Assembly: GCF_014650755.1 (NCBI RefSeq)
Contig: NZ_BMVO01000004.1
Coordinates: forward strand, 186,001 to 250,000
Length of the DNA: 64,000 nt
From: Streptomyces chryseus
GTDB lineage: Bacteria > Actinomycetota > Actinomycetes > Streptomycetales > Streptomycetaceae
Direction of reading: 5' to 3'
Shown here: piece after piece, positions 42,860 to 51,085 of the stretch
Layout of the letters: every line of letters begins with the position of its first letter
Position numbering within the stretch: position 1 is the stretch's first letter
Translations under genes and position numbers: made by a program
The notes under the pieces: model-generated
What the model saw: the letters and a program-made list of their open reading frames with translations, nothing else
What the model was told of the DNA's origin: nothing
Databases searched by the model: none

Positions 42860-43275
42860 CGCCGTGCCCTCTCCTTGATCTCGGCCACGTCGGCCTTGAC
42901 GCTGCTGATGGCCCGCTCGGGGGCGGCCGGCGTGGCCCGGCCGACCTGCTTCTTGCCCATCAGGGCGAGGACCGCGGCCAGGACGAGGAGCGCGCCCGTG
43001 ACGACCAGCGCGGCGAGCCACAGCGGCCATACGAGGTCCAGCGCGACGATCGCCGTGGCCACCGCGGCCTGCAGCGCGAGGATGCCCACCAGGCCGGCTC
43101 CACCCAGCAGACCGCCGCCGACCCCGAACCGTTTCCCCTTCTGCTGCATCTCGGCCTGCGCCAGGCGCAGTTCCTGCCGCATCAGCTGGGAGATCTGCTC
43201 CGACGCGTGCTTGACCAAGTCCCCCACCGACCGATCGGCGTCCCTGCGGGGCGGTTGGTCCACTGACGTGCTCAT
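42856..43275 (-). CDS. Phage-holin-family (DUF1469-like) membrane protein
   Basis: Protein of 139 residues. The N-terminal SVGDLVKHASEQISQLMRQELRLAQAEMQQKGKRFGVGGGL and two central membrane helices (about residues 50-75 and 80-105) match the bacterial phage-holin 3-6/DUF1469 group. Despite the name this is a chromosomal family, not a lysis gene; no other phage gene is nearby. First gene of the holin, DUF3618, DUF4235 operon. Start at 43275 follows AAGGAAAGGCAGG. Confidence 0.87.
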   Translation of the reverse strand: MSTSVDQPPRRDADRSVGDLVKHASEQISQLMRQELRLAQAEMQQKGKRFGVGGGLLGGAGLVGILALQAAVATAIVALDLVWPLWLAALVVTGALLVLAAVLALMGKKQVGRATPAAPERAISSVKADVAEIKERARR

Positions 43276-43474
43276 CCTCGTGACCTGCCTTTCCTTGCCG
43301 CTCTCGCCCGCGCCCGACAGGGCGCCGACGCTGACCCGCTCGCTGGTGGCTGTCGTTTCAAGTCGTAACCGCTCGCTCGGGTGCCCGCCAGCCGACACCC
43401 CACGCGGCGCGGACCGACGGACACGCCCGATGGCCGCATCCGCGGCGCCGGTCCGCTCCCGCGTCCGGCGCGCC

Positions 43475-44086
43475 CTACAGCAGGAGGCGCAGCAGCAGGC
43501 GCGGCGCGTGACGTACCAGCAGGGCGCTCCCCACACCGATCGCGGCACCGGCCGCGACGTCGCTGGGGTAGTGCGCACCTGCCTGGACGCGCTGCACGGC
43601 GACCATCCCGGCCGGAACCGCGGCCGCCGCGCCCACCCAGGGCGAGGTGAAGGCCACCGAGACGGTGAACCCCACGGCGGCGGCGGTGTGTCCGGACGGG
43701 AAGGACGAGCTGTCGGGCCGCTCCTCCGCGCCGTTGTGCGGAAGCATGTCGGCGGGGGGCCTGCGCCGCTCGTACAGCGGCTTGCACACCCCGTTGGCGA
43801 TCAGCTGCGCGGCGAGCATGCTCGCCACCCCCTCGACCGCGGCCCGGCGTTGCGAGGCGCCTCCGAGGGCGGCCAGGGCGAGGGCCGCGCCCCACCAGAG
43901 CTTGGTCCGCTCGGCCGCGGACTCCACGGCCGGCAGCACCTGTAGGGCCCACGGCGACTCCCAGGAGGCCGCCCGGTGGGTGAGTCGCCTCTCGAAGCGG
44001 TGCAGGTCGTGGAGGAAGCGCGTCACGGCTTCCTTGGACCGTGCGACGCCGACGCCGTCGACACCCCTGCCCTGGTGTTCCGGCAC
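43475..44086 (-). CDS. PAP2 family phosphatase
   Basis: Membrane phosphatase of about 203 residues acting on a lipid phosphate or diphosphate such as phosphatidic acid or undecaprenyl diphosphate. All three PAP2 motifs are present: KPLYERRRP, SSFPSGHTAAAV with the first catalytic histidine, and RVQAGAHYPSDVAAGAA with the second. About four to five hydrophobic helices. The GTG at 44086 begins two bases after the YihY stop and keeps the operon compact; ATG at 44128 inside the YihY gene is an alternative. It probably shares a transcript with YihY. Confidence 0.87.
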   Translation of the reverse strand: MPEHQGRGVDGVGVARSKEAVTRFLHDLHRFERRLTHRAASWESPWALQVLPAVESAAERTKLWWGAALALAALGGASQRRAAVEGVASMLAAQLIANGVCKPLYERRRPPADMLPHNGAEERPDSSSFPSGHTAAAVGFTVSVAFTSPWVGAAAAVPAGMVAVQRVQAGAHYPSDVAAGAAIGVGSALLVRHAPRLLLRLLL

Positions 44087-44088
44087 GG

Positions 44089-45168
44089 TCAGTCGCTGCC
44101 CATCTCTTTGCGGTCCTGATCGGTCCACTTGCGCGTGTCGCGCGGTTCGACGTAGGGCTCCTCGTCGCTGGGATGACCGCCGACGATGGCACGTTCACGG
44201 GTCATCTCCGCGTCGAACTCCAGCCCCAGCAGGATCGCCAGGTTCGTGATCCACAGCCACACCAGGAAGATGATCACACCGGCCAGGGCACCGTACGTCT
44301 TGTTGTACGAGGCGAAGTTCGCCACGTACAGCGCGAATAGGGCGGAGGCGATCATCCAGATCACCAGCGCCAGGAAGCTGCCGGGCGTGACCCACTTGAA
44401 GCCCCGGCCCCGCGCGTTCGGCGAAGCCCAGTACAGCAGCGCGATCATGATGGTGACCAGCACGACGAGGACCGGCCACTTCGCGATCGACCAGACGTTG
44501 AGAGCGGTGTCGCCGATCCCCAGCGTCTGGCCCAGCTGCCGGGCCAGACTGCCCGAGAACACCACGATCAGCGCGCTGACGCACGCGATGATCATCAGGG
44601 CCAGTGTCAGGACCAGCCGCAGCGGCGTGATCTTCCAGACGGGCCGGCCTTCGGGGATGTCGTAGACGGCGTTGGAGGTGCGGATGAACGCCGCCACATA
44701 GCCGGAGGCCGACCAGAGCGCGCCGAGGAGACCGACGATCGCGATGATCGATCCCGTTCCGCTGCCGCTCGCCTGCAGTTGTTCCACCGCTCCGGTGATG
44801 ACGGTGCGGGCGGAGCCGGGCGTCAGCTTGGCGATGTTGTCCAGGACGGCCTTCGTCGCCGACTCGCCCACGATGCCCAGGATCGACACCAGCACCAGCA
44901 GGGCCGGGAAGAGCGCGAGGATGCCGTAGTACGTCAGCGCGGCGGCCCGGTCGGTCAGCTCGTCGTCCTTGAACTCCGCCATCGTGCGCTTGAGCACCGA
45001 CCCCCACGACTGCTTGCCCAGCTGGGTGGGCGTGTCGGGAGCGTCCCGTTCCACTTGCGGGTCCGGACCCGCACGGCTGCCGGACTCCGCGTCCGGCCCG
45101 GCGTCCGGCGGACGCTGGTCGCGGTCGGGATCGTCGTCTCCGTGCTCTTGCTGCCACTTCGATGCCAT
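44089..45168 (-). CDS. YihY/BrkB family membrane protein
   Basis: Integral membrane protein of 359 residues. A polar, Asp/Pro-rich N-terminus of about 60 residues is followed by MAEFKDDELTDRAAALTYYGILALFPALLVLVSILG, the YihY/BrkB signature, and about six membrane helices. GPLWSASGYVAAF-like (LGALWSASGYVAAFIRTSNAVYD) and KTYGALAGVIIFLVWLWITNLAILLGLEFDAEMTR are the other conserved blocks. The acidic C-terminal tail (GGHPSDEEPYVEPRDTRKW) is cytoplasmic. Often annotated ribonuclease BN by historical error; a transport or envelope role is more likely. Confidence 0.9.
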   Translation of the reverse strand: MASKWQQEHGDDDPDRDQRPPDAGPDAESGSRAGPDPQVERDAPDTPTQLGKQSWGSVLKRTMAEFKDDELTDRAAALTYYGILALFPALLVLVSILGIVGESATKAVLDNIAKLTPGSARTVITGAVEQLQASGSGTGSIIAIVGLLGALWSASGYVAAFIRTSNAVYDIPEGRPVWKITPLRLVLTLALMIIACVSALIVVFSGSLARQLGQTLGIGDTALNVWSIAKWPVLVVLVTIMIALLYWASPNARGRGFKWVTPGSFLALVIWMIASALFALYVANFASYNKTYGALAGVIIFLVWLWITNLAILLGLEFDAEMTRERAIVGGHPSDEEPYVEPRDTRKWTDQDRKEMGSD

Positions 45169-45309
45169 GTCCTACGAGTAGCCGCAAAGCGCCGGCCCCG
45201 CACGCGGAGACGGCCGTGCATCCCGGCGGTTGGGCTGGGATTCGTAGTCCGTTCGAGTGAACCGCCCGTTCGTGCCGCTCGTCCGGGTGTATGGCCCCGA
45301 CCTGGCCGG

Positions 45310-45954
45310 TCACCCCGGGGCGAACGTGCCCTGGAGGAGGAGGTGAAGGGCGAAGGCGATGATCAGAGCACTTGACGCCATGGCGGTGACGAGCCGTCCG
45401 CGGCTCCCGGTCAGCGCTCGGCCCAGCAGCGCCCCGCCCCCCGCCAGAAGGAGCTGCCAGCTGGCGGACGCCACGAAGGCGGCGAGTACGAACACGGCCT
45501 GTTCCGCGTGGTCCGGCGGGCCCGTACTCCGGCTGCCGAGCACCAGCGCGGCGAAGTAGATGACGGTGGTGGGGTTCATCATCGTCATGCCGAGCAGGGC
45601 CAGATAGGCCCGGGCCGCACCGGCCTGCTCCTCGTCGCCGCCGGTCGCCGTGCGGTGCTCGCGGTACTGGCTGAGCGCCTCGAGCCCGCCGCGGACCGCG
45701 AGGCCGATCAGCACGCAGGCCGAGACCCAGCGCAGGGGCAGCACGATCGGCTGGATGACGGGGCTGAGCGCGGACCCTCCGACGGCGGCGATCAGGGCGC
45801 ACAGACCGTCGGCGGTCGCGACGCCGAGCGCGGCGCAGGCGCCGGTCTTCAGGGACGTACGAGCCGTGAGCGACACCAGGTACGCCGCGACCGCGCCCAC
45901 GGGCATGGCGATGCCATAGCCGACGAGGAGCCCCGCGACGAGGGCGGCGATCAC
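45310..45954 (-). CDS. LysE/RhtB family amino-acid exporter
   Basis: Membrane protein of 214 residues with about six hydrophobic helices. The N-terminal GLLVGYGIAMPVGAVAAYLVSLTARTSLKTGACAALGVATADGL and mid-protein LGMTMMNPTTVIYFAALVLG (MNP motif) are diagnostic for LysE-type exporters of amino acids and related compounds. Substrate unknown. The GTG start at 45954 lies directly at helix 1. It is transcribed away from the repeat-bearing intergenic region at 45955-46444. Confidence 0.88.
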   Translation of the reverse strand: MIAALVAGLLVGYGIAMPVGAVAAYLVSLTARTSLKTGACAALGVATADGLCALIAAVGGSALSPVIQPIVLPLRWVSACVLIGLAVRGGLEALSQYREHRTATGGDEEQAGAARAYLALLGMTMMNPTTVIYFAALVLGSRSTGPPDHAEQAVFVLAAFVASASWQLLLAGGGALLGRALTGSRGRLVTAMASSALIIAFALHLLLQGTFAPG

Positions 45955-46444
45955 GGGCGGACGAGCATCGGCCTTCGCGATGGGCCGGTCCGCTGCTGGA
46001 CTCGCGTCGGCAGGGGGCGGAGGTCAGCAGCGGGAAGGCGATGGTCGTGGTGTCCCTGGGCAGATCCTGACGGCCGCGCGGCCGGCCGGGCTCGGATTTC
46101 GTACGGAAGCGGTTCGGATGGTCCGACGGCGTGCGGGTGGAGGCGTTCGCACGTCCACGTCGAAGCCGCCGTGCGGGCGCAAGGTATGCGCACGTCCCGT
46201 CGGAAGCCCGCCTGCAGGCGCAAGGTATGCACGTCCCCGTCGGAGGCGGCGTCGGCCGCCCGGGTCAGGGCGACCACCCCGGGCCGCGGCGCACGCGCAT
46301 GCCCGGCGCCCGGTCAACGGCCTCGGCGACGGCCTCACGGGCGTACGGCCGGGCATGGCGCGGTCATGGCCGGCGGGCCTCCTGCCAGCGGGAACGCAGG
46401 GAAATCGCTTTGCTTCGCTCCCGTTCCGGGGTGATCATCCGGGT
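45955..46444. other. 490-bp intergenic region with degenerate repeats
   Basis: No convincing gene. Opposite-strand and forward frames are Arg/Pro/Cys-rich with no domain. The region holds the approximate tandem repeats at 46142-46255, and possible promoters for the divergent LysE and methyltransferase genes. Confidence 0.45.
46142..46255. repeat. Approximate 41-bp tandem repeats
   Basis: GGCGCAAGGTATGC begins two units at 46176 and 46217, each continuing through a CACGTCC and GTCGGA block to a GCC/GGC-rich end. A weaker earlier unit (GCGTTCGCACGTCCACGTCG) starts near 46143. They lie in non-coding DNA between divergent genes. Confidence 0.5.
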
Positions 46445-47206
46445 ATGTCACGCACCTTTGACGAACTGGTGGCCGAGGCGCGAGCCGTCTCGGTCGACGG
46501 CTGGGACTTCTCCTGGCTGGACGGCCGGGCCACCGAACAGCGCCCCTCGTGGGGGTACCAGCGCACGATGGCCGAGCACTTGGCCCGTGCGTCGGCCGCG
46601 CTGGACATTCAGACGGGTGGCGGGGAGGTCCTGGCGGGCGCGCCGAAGCTGCCGCCGACCATGGTGGCCACGGAGTCGTGGCCGCCCAACGTCGCCAAGG
46701 CGACGCGGCTGCTGCACCCGCTCGGCGCCGTCCTGGTCGCGGACTCGGACGAACCGCCGCTTCCGTTCGCCGACGGCGCCTTCGACCTGGTGACCAGCCG
46801 TCACCCGGCGACGGTGTGGTGGGAGGAGATCGCCCGCGTGCTGCGGCGCGGCGGCACGTACCTCTCCCAGCACGTCGGTCATTCCAGCGTCTTCGAACTT
46901 GTCGAGTACTTCCTCGGTCCGCAGCCCGAGGAGGTACGCCGCGCGCGTCATCCGGACGACGAGCGCCGGGACGCCGAGGCGGCGGGCCTGGAAGTGGCCG
47001 ACCTGCGCTTCGAACGGCTGCGGATCGAGTTCTTCGACATCGGCGCGGTGATCTACTTCCTGCGGAAGGTGATCTGGATGGTCCCCGGCTTCACCGTCGA
47101 CGAGTACCGCGACAGGCTGCGGGAACTGCACGAGAAGATCGAGAACGAAGGACCGTTCGTCGCCCACTCGACCCGATTCCTCATCGAGGCCCGCAAGCGG
47201 GGCTGA
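46445..47206 (+). CDS. SAM-dependent methyltransferase (class I)
   Basis: Protein of 253 residues with a Rossmann-type methyltransferase core. LDIQTGGGEVLA near residue 57 is motif I (SAM binding), PPNVAKATRLLHPLGAVLVADSDEPPLPFADGAFDLVTSRHPATVWWEEIARVLRRGGTYL holds motifs II-VI. The C-terminal part (FLRKVIWMVPGFTVDEYRDRL) would form the substrate cap. The substrate is unknown; similar Streptomyces proteins are annotated only as methyltransferases. ATG at 46445 has GGGGTG upstream. Confidence 0.88.
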   Translation: MSRTFDELVAEARAVSVDGWDFSWLDGRATEQRPSWGYQRTMAEHLARASAALDIQTGGGEVLAGAPKLPPTMVATESWPPNVAKATRLLHPLGAVLVADSDEPPLPFADGAFDLVTSRHPATVWWEEIARVLRRGGTYLSQHVGHSSVFELVEYFLGPQPEEVRRARHPDDERRDAEAAGLEVADLRFERLRIEFFDIGAVIYFLRKVIWMVPGFTVDEYRDRLRELHEKIENEGPFVAHSTRFLIEARKRG

Positions 47207-47222
47207 GCGGGCGCGCTTTCCG

Positions 47223-47723
47223 CTACCTGCCCAACACGCCGGCGCTGTAGAGGTAGAGAGCGACGACGCCGGCCACGCAGACCAGGACCACGAACGAGCC
47301 GAAGCTCGTGTGTCTCCCCCGCCGTCGGGGCGTGGCAGAGCCTGTGGAGCGGCCGGCCCCACGGGAGTTCCGGGTGCGGCCGGGGCGGACGGAGCGGCCC
47401 GCGCGCGAGGGGACGGGCACGCGTGGGGCGGCGTCGACCGCGGCCTCGGCGAGCAGGCGGCGGCAGGTCGCGGCGAGTTCCCCGGTTCCGGCAGCCAGCG
47501 GCACGATCGCCTCCGAGCGGGCCGGGGCCGTCGTACCGCCGTCGAGGATGCGGCCGGCGCGGACGAGGATCTCGCCCCGGCCGCCCGCCGGTGCGAGGCT
47601 TATCCAGCGCCGCACGTGCTCGCCCCTGATGACCACTCCCCCGGCGCGGTCGCGGTACACGGTGTGCTCCCGCCACAGCACGTCGGCCAACTCGCTGGCG
47701 ATGTCCCTCAGTTGCCCACTCAT
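47223..47723 (-). CDS. Hypothetical protein with C-terminal membrane helix
   Basis: Protein of 166 residues, family not recognised. Residues 1-100 form a soluble alpha/beta domain (MSGQLRDIASELADVLWREHTVYRDRAGGVVIRG, WISLAPAGGRGEILVRAG). A basic Arg/Ser/Pro-rich linker follows, then a single membrane helix near the end (SFGSFVVLVCVAGVVALYLYSAGVLGR). It is likely tail-anchored with the domain in the cytoplasm. ATG at 47723 has AAGGGGGA upstream. Converges on the methyltransferase. Confidence 0.68.
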   Translation of the reverse strand: MSGQLRDIASELADVLWREHTVYRDRAGGVVIRGEHVRRWISLAPAGGRGEILVRAGRILDGGTTAPARSEAIVPLAAGTGELAATCRRLLAEAAVDAAPRVPVPSRAGRSVRPGRTRNSRGAGRSTGSATPRRRGRHTSFGSFVVLVCVAGVVALYLYSAGVLGR

Positions 47724-47836
47724 GCGTCCCCCTTCGCGGTACAGCGCGTCGATCGAAGAACGCACTCTAGCGGCAGGTACACACCAACTCGGCGCGGGGG
47801 CCTCGGCCTCTGGGCGGCCGGCGACCCCGGGTGCTT

Positions 47837-48397
47837 CTAGCGGTAGTCGAGCTCGATGTAGTCGATGTCGTTCAGTTCCACCTGGAGGCCGGGCGCCCGG
47901 CGCCCCCGGTCCTTGAAGTACTCCTCCTGGAGCCCTTCGGCGGCGATGCGCTGGAGCTGCTGCTCGGTCGCGCCCGCCGCCTGGGCGTCGAAGAGGCGGC
48001 TCGCGTACGCGGGCGGCAGATGCTGGGTGATCAGCCGCAGCCTGCTGTCGTCCGTGGAGCCCGGGGCCGCCGTGAATCCGAACCGCGCGCGGGTCTCGAT
48101 CACGATGCCGGTGGTGCTCGCGGCCTGCTTCTTGGCCCGCTCCCGGACCTTCGGCTGCCAGTTCTTGGCCACCTCCGTGGCCAGGCGGGCGGCGAGGTCC
48201 CTGCGCGGCCGCTTGAACTGACCCGTGAGGTAACGCTCCACGGTCCGCTGCGAGGTGCCCAGCCGCTCGGCCACAGCCTTGGTGGAGCCCCTCTCGTGCT
48301 TCACCAGGAACCGCATCTGCGCCTGCGCCGACTTCGGGAGAGGCCGGGTGAACGTGTTCGCCTCGGCCTTGTCGAGGCTGTCGCCCAGGATGCCCAT
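47837..48397 (-). CDS. tpg: Telomere terminal protein Tpg
   Basis: Terminal protein of 186 residues that is covalently linked to the 5' ends of linear Streptomyces replicons and primes patching of the telomere overhang. Length and sequence fit the family: FTRPLPKSAQAQMRFLVKHE, a helix-turn-helix STKAVAERLGTSQRTVERYLTG (residues 38-59), a basic region WQPKVRERAKKQAASTTGIVIETRARFGFTAAPGSTDDSRLR, then PPAYASRLFDAQAAGATEQQLQRIAAEGLQEEYF. Thr115 in GSTDD is the likely counterpart of the priming threonine reported for Streptomyces Tpg, from memory. It follows tap by 17 bp, the usual operon order. Confidence 0.9.
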   Translation of the reverse strand: MGILGDSLDKAEANTFTRPLPKSAQAQMRFLVKHERGSTKAVAERLGTSQRTVERYLTGQFKRPRRDLAARLATEVAKNWQPKVRERAKKQAASTTGIVIETRARFGFTAAPGSTDDSRLRLITQHLPPAYASRLFDAQAAGATEQQLQRIAAEGLQEEYFKDRGRRAPGLQVELNDIDYIELDYR

Positions 48398-48414
48398 CGC
48401 TGACCCCTACTTCT

Positions 48415-50574
48415 CTATTCGCCGTCGGCCGACGCGTCGCCGCCCTTGATGTGCCGGGCGGGGTTGTGACCTTGGTCGAGCATCTGCACGGCCCACATCA
48501 TCGGCCGGCTGCCCTCGCACTTGACCATCCCGGGTGAGACGCCGAGCCGGAACCCACCGGGCAGCGGTTTGTCGTCGGGCGTGCGCGGAAGGAAGTCCAG
48601 CGGCGAGGGGCCGTCGGACAGGTACACGGCGCAGTCGGAGAGGACCGCGATCGGGAACCGTCCGACGCCTGCGAGTTTGAGCATCTTGCGGTGCATGTTG
48701 ATACGGGCGGCGGAGATCACGGCGGCACGGATGTCGGGGCGCCACGTCGGGCGTTCCAGGGCCGGCCAGCGGTCACCGGGCCGGTATCCGAGACCCTGGG
48801 GGCGTTCGCGGAGCTTGCCGATGCCGCCTTTGACCGTGGCCTTCACCGCGGACAGGACAGCCGCCTGCCCGGTGTCGACGTGCTTGTGCTTGTCCATCGC
48901 CTCGAGGAAGTCGGCCTCGCTCATGCCGGAGACGACACCGAGCCGCTCCATGGTGGCCATGTACGCGTCGCGCAGCCGCGTGTACCAGGCGTCGAGGTAG
49001 GCGGCGTGCTCCCGACGGACGTACGCCTCGGCCGGCCGTACCTGGTGCCCGAGTTCCACGGCGTAGGCCACGGTCGGCGTCGCGTACCAGGCCGGACCGG
49101 CCGGGCGTTCGCCGTGCGGGGTGAACGGGTTGGGGAGGCGCGGATCGATGTCGACGTGGGACAGGTCGACGAGCCAGCTGCCGGGCAGCTTCGGGTCGAA
49201 CGCCGGGTGGTGGAGGTGCGTCGCGGGTCCTACGCCGACGTTGAGCCGGTTCGCGGCGGCGGCGAACGCCATGTTGACGTCGATGCCGACCGCGTACGGC
49301 TTCGCGCACTCCTCGTCGGTGAGCAGCTCCGGGTCGCGGATCCACTCGTACGCCTCCTCGTCGAGGACTTCGGCGGGGGTGCGCCGGTGGCCTCGTGGGT
49401 ACAGGGCGGCGACGACCGGGTGTTCGTCCGGGGCTTCCGGCGGCGCGGGGTCCACCGGAGCGGTGAGCGCACCGGGGTTCGGGCCGGACGACCACGTGCC
49501 GGTCGTCGCGTCCTTGACCGCACGGGTGGGCGGGCGCAGCGCGGTCATCAGTTCCAGGCCGGAGACGGCGCAGGAGCCGCGGGGGGTGATGACCCTCGTC
49601 GCGTACGTGCCGAGAACCTGCGCGAGATCCGCCGCCGGGAGGTGCGCGGCGTCGCCCCAGGCGCGGGGGTCGAGCGCGCCCCAGGGCACCACGGCGAACT
49701 GGACGCACTGGCGCCGGCCTGCCTGCGCCGGGCGGTAGACCCTGGCCCAGGGGCCGAAGCCGCGCTGGGTCGTCTTCCATTGGGCCCGCGTGATCTGCTG
49801 GTTGACCTTGTGGTCGGCGGGAAGGCGCAGCGCTCGCCGGTCCTCCAGGACGGCGGGGAGGCCGAGCCGCTCGGCGGCCGCCGCGGTGATGACGATCAGC
49901 GGGTCGGCGTCCTTGCCGTGGCGGTGCAGCCGGGGCGCTCCCAGCCGGGCCTCGGTGAGGGTCCAGTCGACCAGGGCCGGCACCGTTGTGGCCGGGCAGT
50001 CGAGCACCAGGCCGCCGACGCAGTACGCCGATCCGTCACCGTCGAGTACCGCGAGCGGGCCGTTGGCGAAGTTCGGATCGGCGGCGGCCCGCGCGGAGGC
50101 GGGCGCGTGCGCCGTCGGCTGCCCGGCCGGCGGCCGGCGTGATGCCGAGGAACCAGGGGCGGTGGGCGCCTTGGACGGGGTGCGGGCCGGGGGCGGCCCG
50201 GCATCCCCGGGTCCTACCGGCGGCGGGCTTTGCGGTCCCGGCGCGGTGGGAGCGGCCTGCGGTGCCCGGGTGGCGGCAGGCGCCGGCTGTTCTGCCGTTG
50301 CCGGAGCACTCCGGGGAGGTGACGCGGTGGCCAGTTGGGTGGCGATGCCTTCGAGGAGCTTGGCGTAGGCGGCGCGGGTGACGCCCTGCGGTTCGCTGCG
50401 GCCGGCCTCCCACCCGGCCACGGTGGTGCGGGTGACGTCGAGCGCGGCGGCGATCTCGGCCTGGGTGAGGCCGTAGTCGGTGCGCAGCCTGGCACGCTCG
50501 GCCGGCTCGGGCAGGTGGGTGCGGCGCGGCCCGGACTTCAGGAGGGCGTCGACGGGGTCGGGCTTGCTCGCCAT
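48415..50574 (-). CDS. tap: Telomere-associated protein Tap
   Basis: DNA-binding protein of 719 residues that binds the 3' overhang of Streptomyces telomeres and recruits Tpg. The N-terminus has an XRE helix-turn-helix (YGLTQAEIAAALDVTRTTVAGWEAGRSEP, residues 34-62), then a long Ala/Pro-rich linker (about 80-165) and the large Tap domain from about 175: GDGSAYCVGGLVLDCPATTVPALVDW, YAVGIDVNMAFAAAANRLNVGVGPATHLHHP, SVHVDIDPRLP-type segment and KATVKGGIGKLRERPQGLGYRPGDRW. Aspartates in VGIDVNMAF and LSDCAVYLS recall polymerase-type metal sites, an inference. Followed by tpg. Confidence 0.9.
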   Translation of the reverse strand: MASKPDPVDALLKSGPRRTHLPEPAERARLRTDYGLTQAEIAAALDVTRTTVAGWEAGRSEPQGVTRAAYAKLLEGIATQLATASPPRSAPATAEQPAPAATRAPQAAPTAPGPQSPPPVGPGDAGPPPARTPSKAPTAPGSSASRRPPAGQPTAHAPASARAAADPNFANGPLAVLDGDGSAYCVGGLVLDCPATTVPALVDWTLTEARLGAPRLHRHGKDADPLIVITAAAAERLGLPAVLEDRRALRLPADHKVNQQITRAQWKTTQRGFGPWARVYRPAQAGRRQCVQFAVVPWGALDPRAWGDAAHLPAADLAQVLGTYATRVITPRGSCAVSGLELMTALRPPTRAVKDATTGTWSSGPNPGALTAPVDPAPPEAPDEHPVVAALYPRGHRRTPAEVLDEEAYEWIRDPELLTDEECAKPYAVGIDVNMAFAAAANRLNVGVGPATHLHHPAFDPKLPGSWLVDLSHVDIDPRLPNPFTPHGERPAGPAWYATPTVAYAVELGHQVRPAEAYVRREHAAYLDAWYTRLRDAYMATMERLGVVSGMSEADFLEAMDKHKHVDTGQAAVLSAVKATVKGGIGKLRERPQGLGYRPGDRWPALERPTWRPDIRAAVISAARINMHRKMLKLAGVGRFPIAVLSDCAVYLSDGPSPLDFLPRTPDDKPLPGGFRLGVSPGMVKCEGSRPMMWAVQMLDQGHNPARHIKGGDASADGE

Positions 50575-50595
50575 GCGGCGCTCGCTCCTTCGGTG

Positions 50596-50952
50596 TCAGT
50601 CGTTGTCGGTCGCGGATGTGCGGTGCGGGGCGGCGTCGAGGAACTCGCGCAGGTGCCGGCCGGTGAGGATGCGGGCGGGGTTGCGGCCCGGGGGCAGCGG
50701 AAGCCGGCGCCCCAGGGCCCACTGGAAGCGGGCGGCCGGGGCCAGGTCGAAGGCGTACTTGCCGCCCGCGGTGTCGTCCGGCTCGGATCCGACGATCCGG
50801 AAAGCGCCCACACAGACCCCGCCGTCGACGAAGGCGAGCAGGAAGTCCCCGTGCTTCCCGACGGTCTGCGTGGAGAAGCGCCACCACCGGGCCGCGCCTT
50901 CCGCGACGGTCTGGCCGTTGCGAAGCGACTGCCTCACGTCCACCGCGAGCAT
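50596..50952 (-). CDS. Small unknown protein leading the tap-tpg operon
   Basis: Protein of 118 residues ending 21 bp before tap, so very likely cotranscribed. MLAVDVRQSLRNGQTVAEGAARWWRFSTQTV is followed by GDFLLAFVDGGVCVGAFRIVGSEPDDTAGGKYAFDLAPAARFQWALGRRLP, a strand-rich region reminiscent of small PUA/EVE-like nucleic-acid-binding folds; this likeness is weak. RHLREFLDAAP forms a C-terminal helix. It may help Tap at telomeres or modify control of the operon. A 16-bp near-palindrome lies upstream at 51017. Confidence 0.68.
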   Translation of the reverse strand: MLAVDVRQSLRNGQTVAEGAARWWRFSTQTVGKHGDFLLAFVDGGVCVGAFRIVGSEPDDTAGGKYAFDLAPAARFQWALGRRLPLPPGRNPARILTGRHLREFLDAAPHRTSATDND

Positions 50953-51016
50953 CCGTCCCCGTCCCGTTCGATTCCTTGTTATCCCACGGATGCGATCCTA
51001 GCCCAGATCAACCTTG

Positions 51017-51032
51017 TTTATAGGCCGATAAA
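51017..51032. promoter_or_regulatory. AT-rich palindrome before the tap-tpg operon
   Basis: TTTATAGGCCGATAAA has 7 of 8 symmetric pairs and lies 65 bp upstream of the operon's first start, in the most AT-rich stretch nearby (about 50970-51035). It may be an operator, possibly for the Tap XRE domain, or cover the promoter. Confidence 0.5.
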
Positions 51033-51085
51033 GCTGTGTCGCAGCAGCCGTCGCAGACGCCCCGCGCGGTCAGCGGGTCAGCGGG

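Noticed and set aside
42856..43275. Prophage lysis gene, from the holin name
   Set aside because: The DUF3618 and DUF4235 neighbours show the common chromosomal operon; no endolysin, capsid, integrase or att site is nearby.
44089..45168. Ribonuclease BN
   Set aside because: The YihY family was misnamed; the protein is a polytopic membrane protein without nuclease motifs.
45951..46277. 108-codon minus-strand frame over the tandem repeats
   Set aside because: No family, poor composition, and explained by the repeated non-coding DNA.
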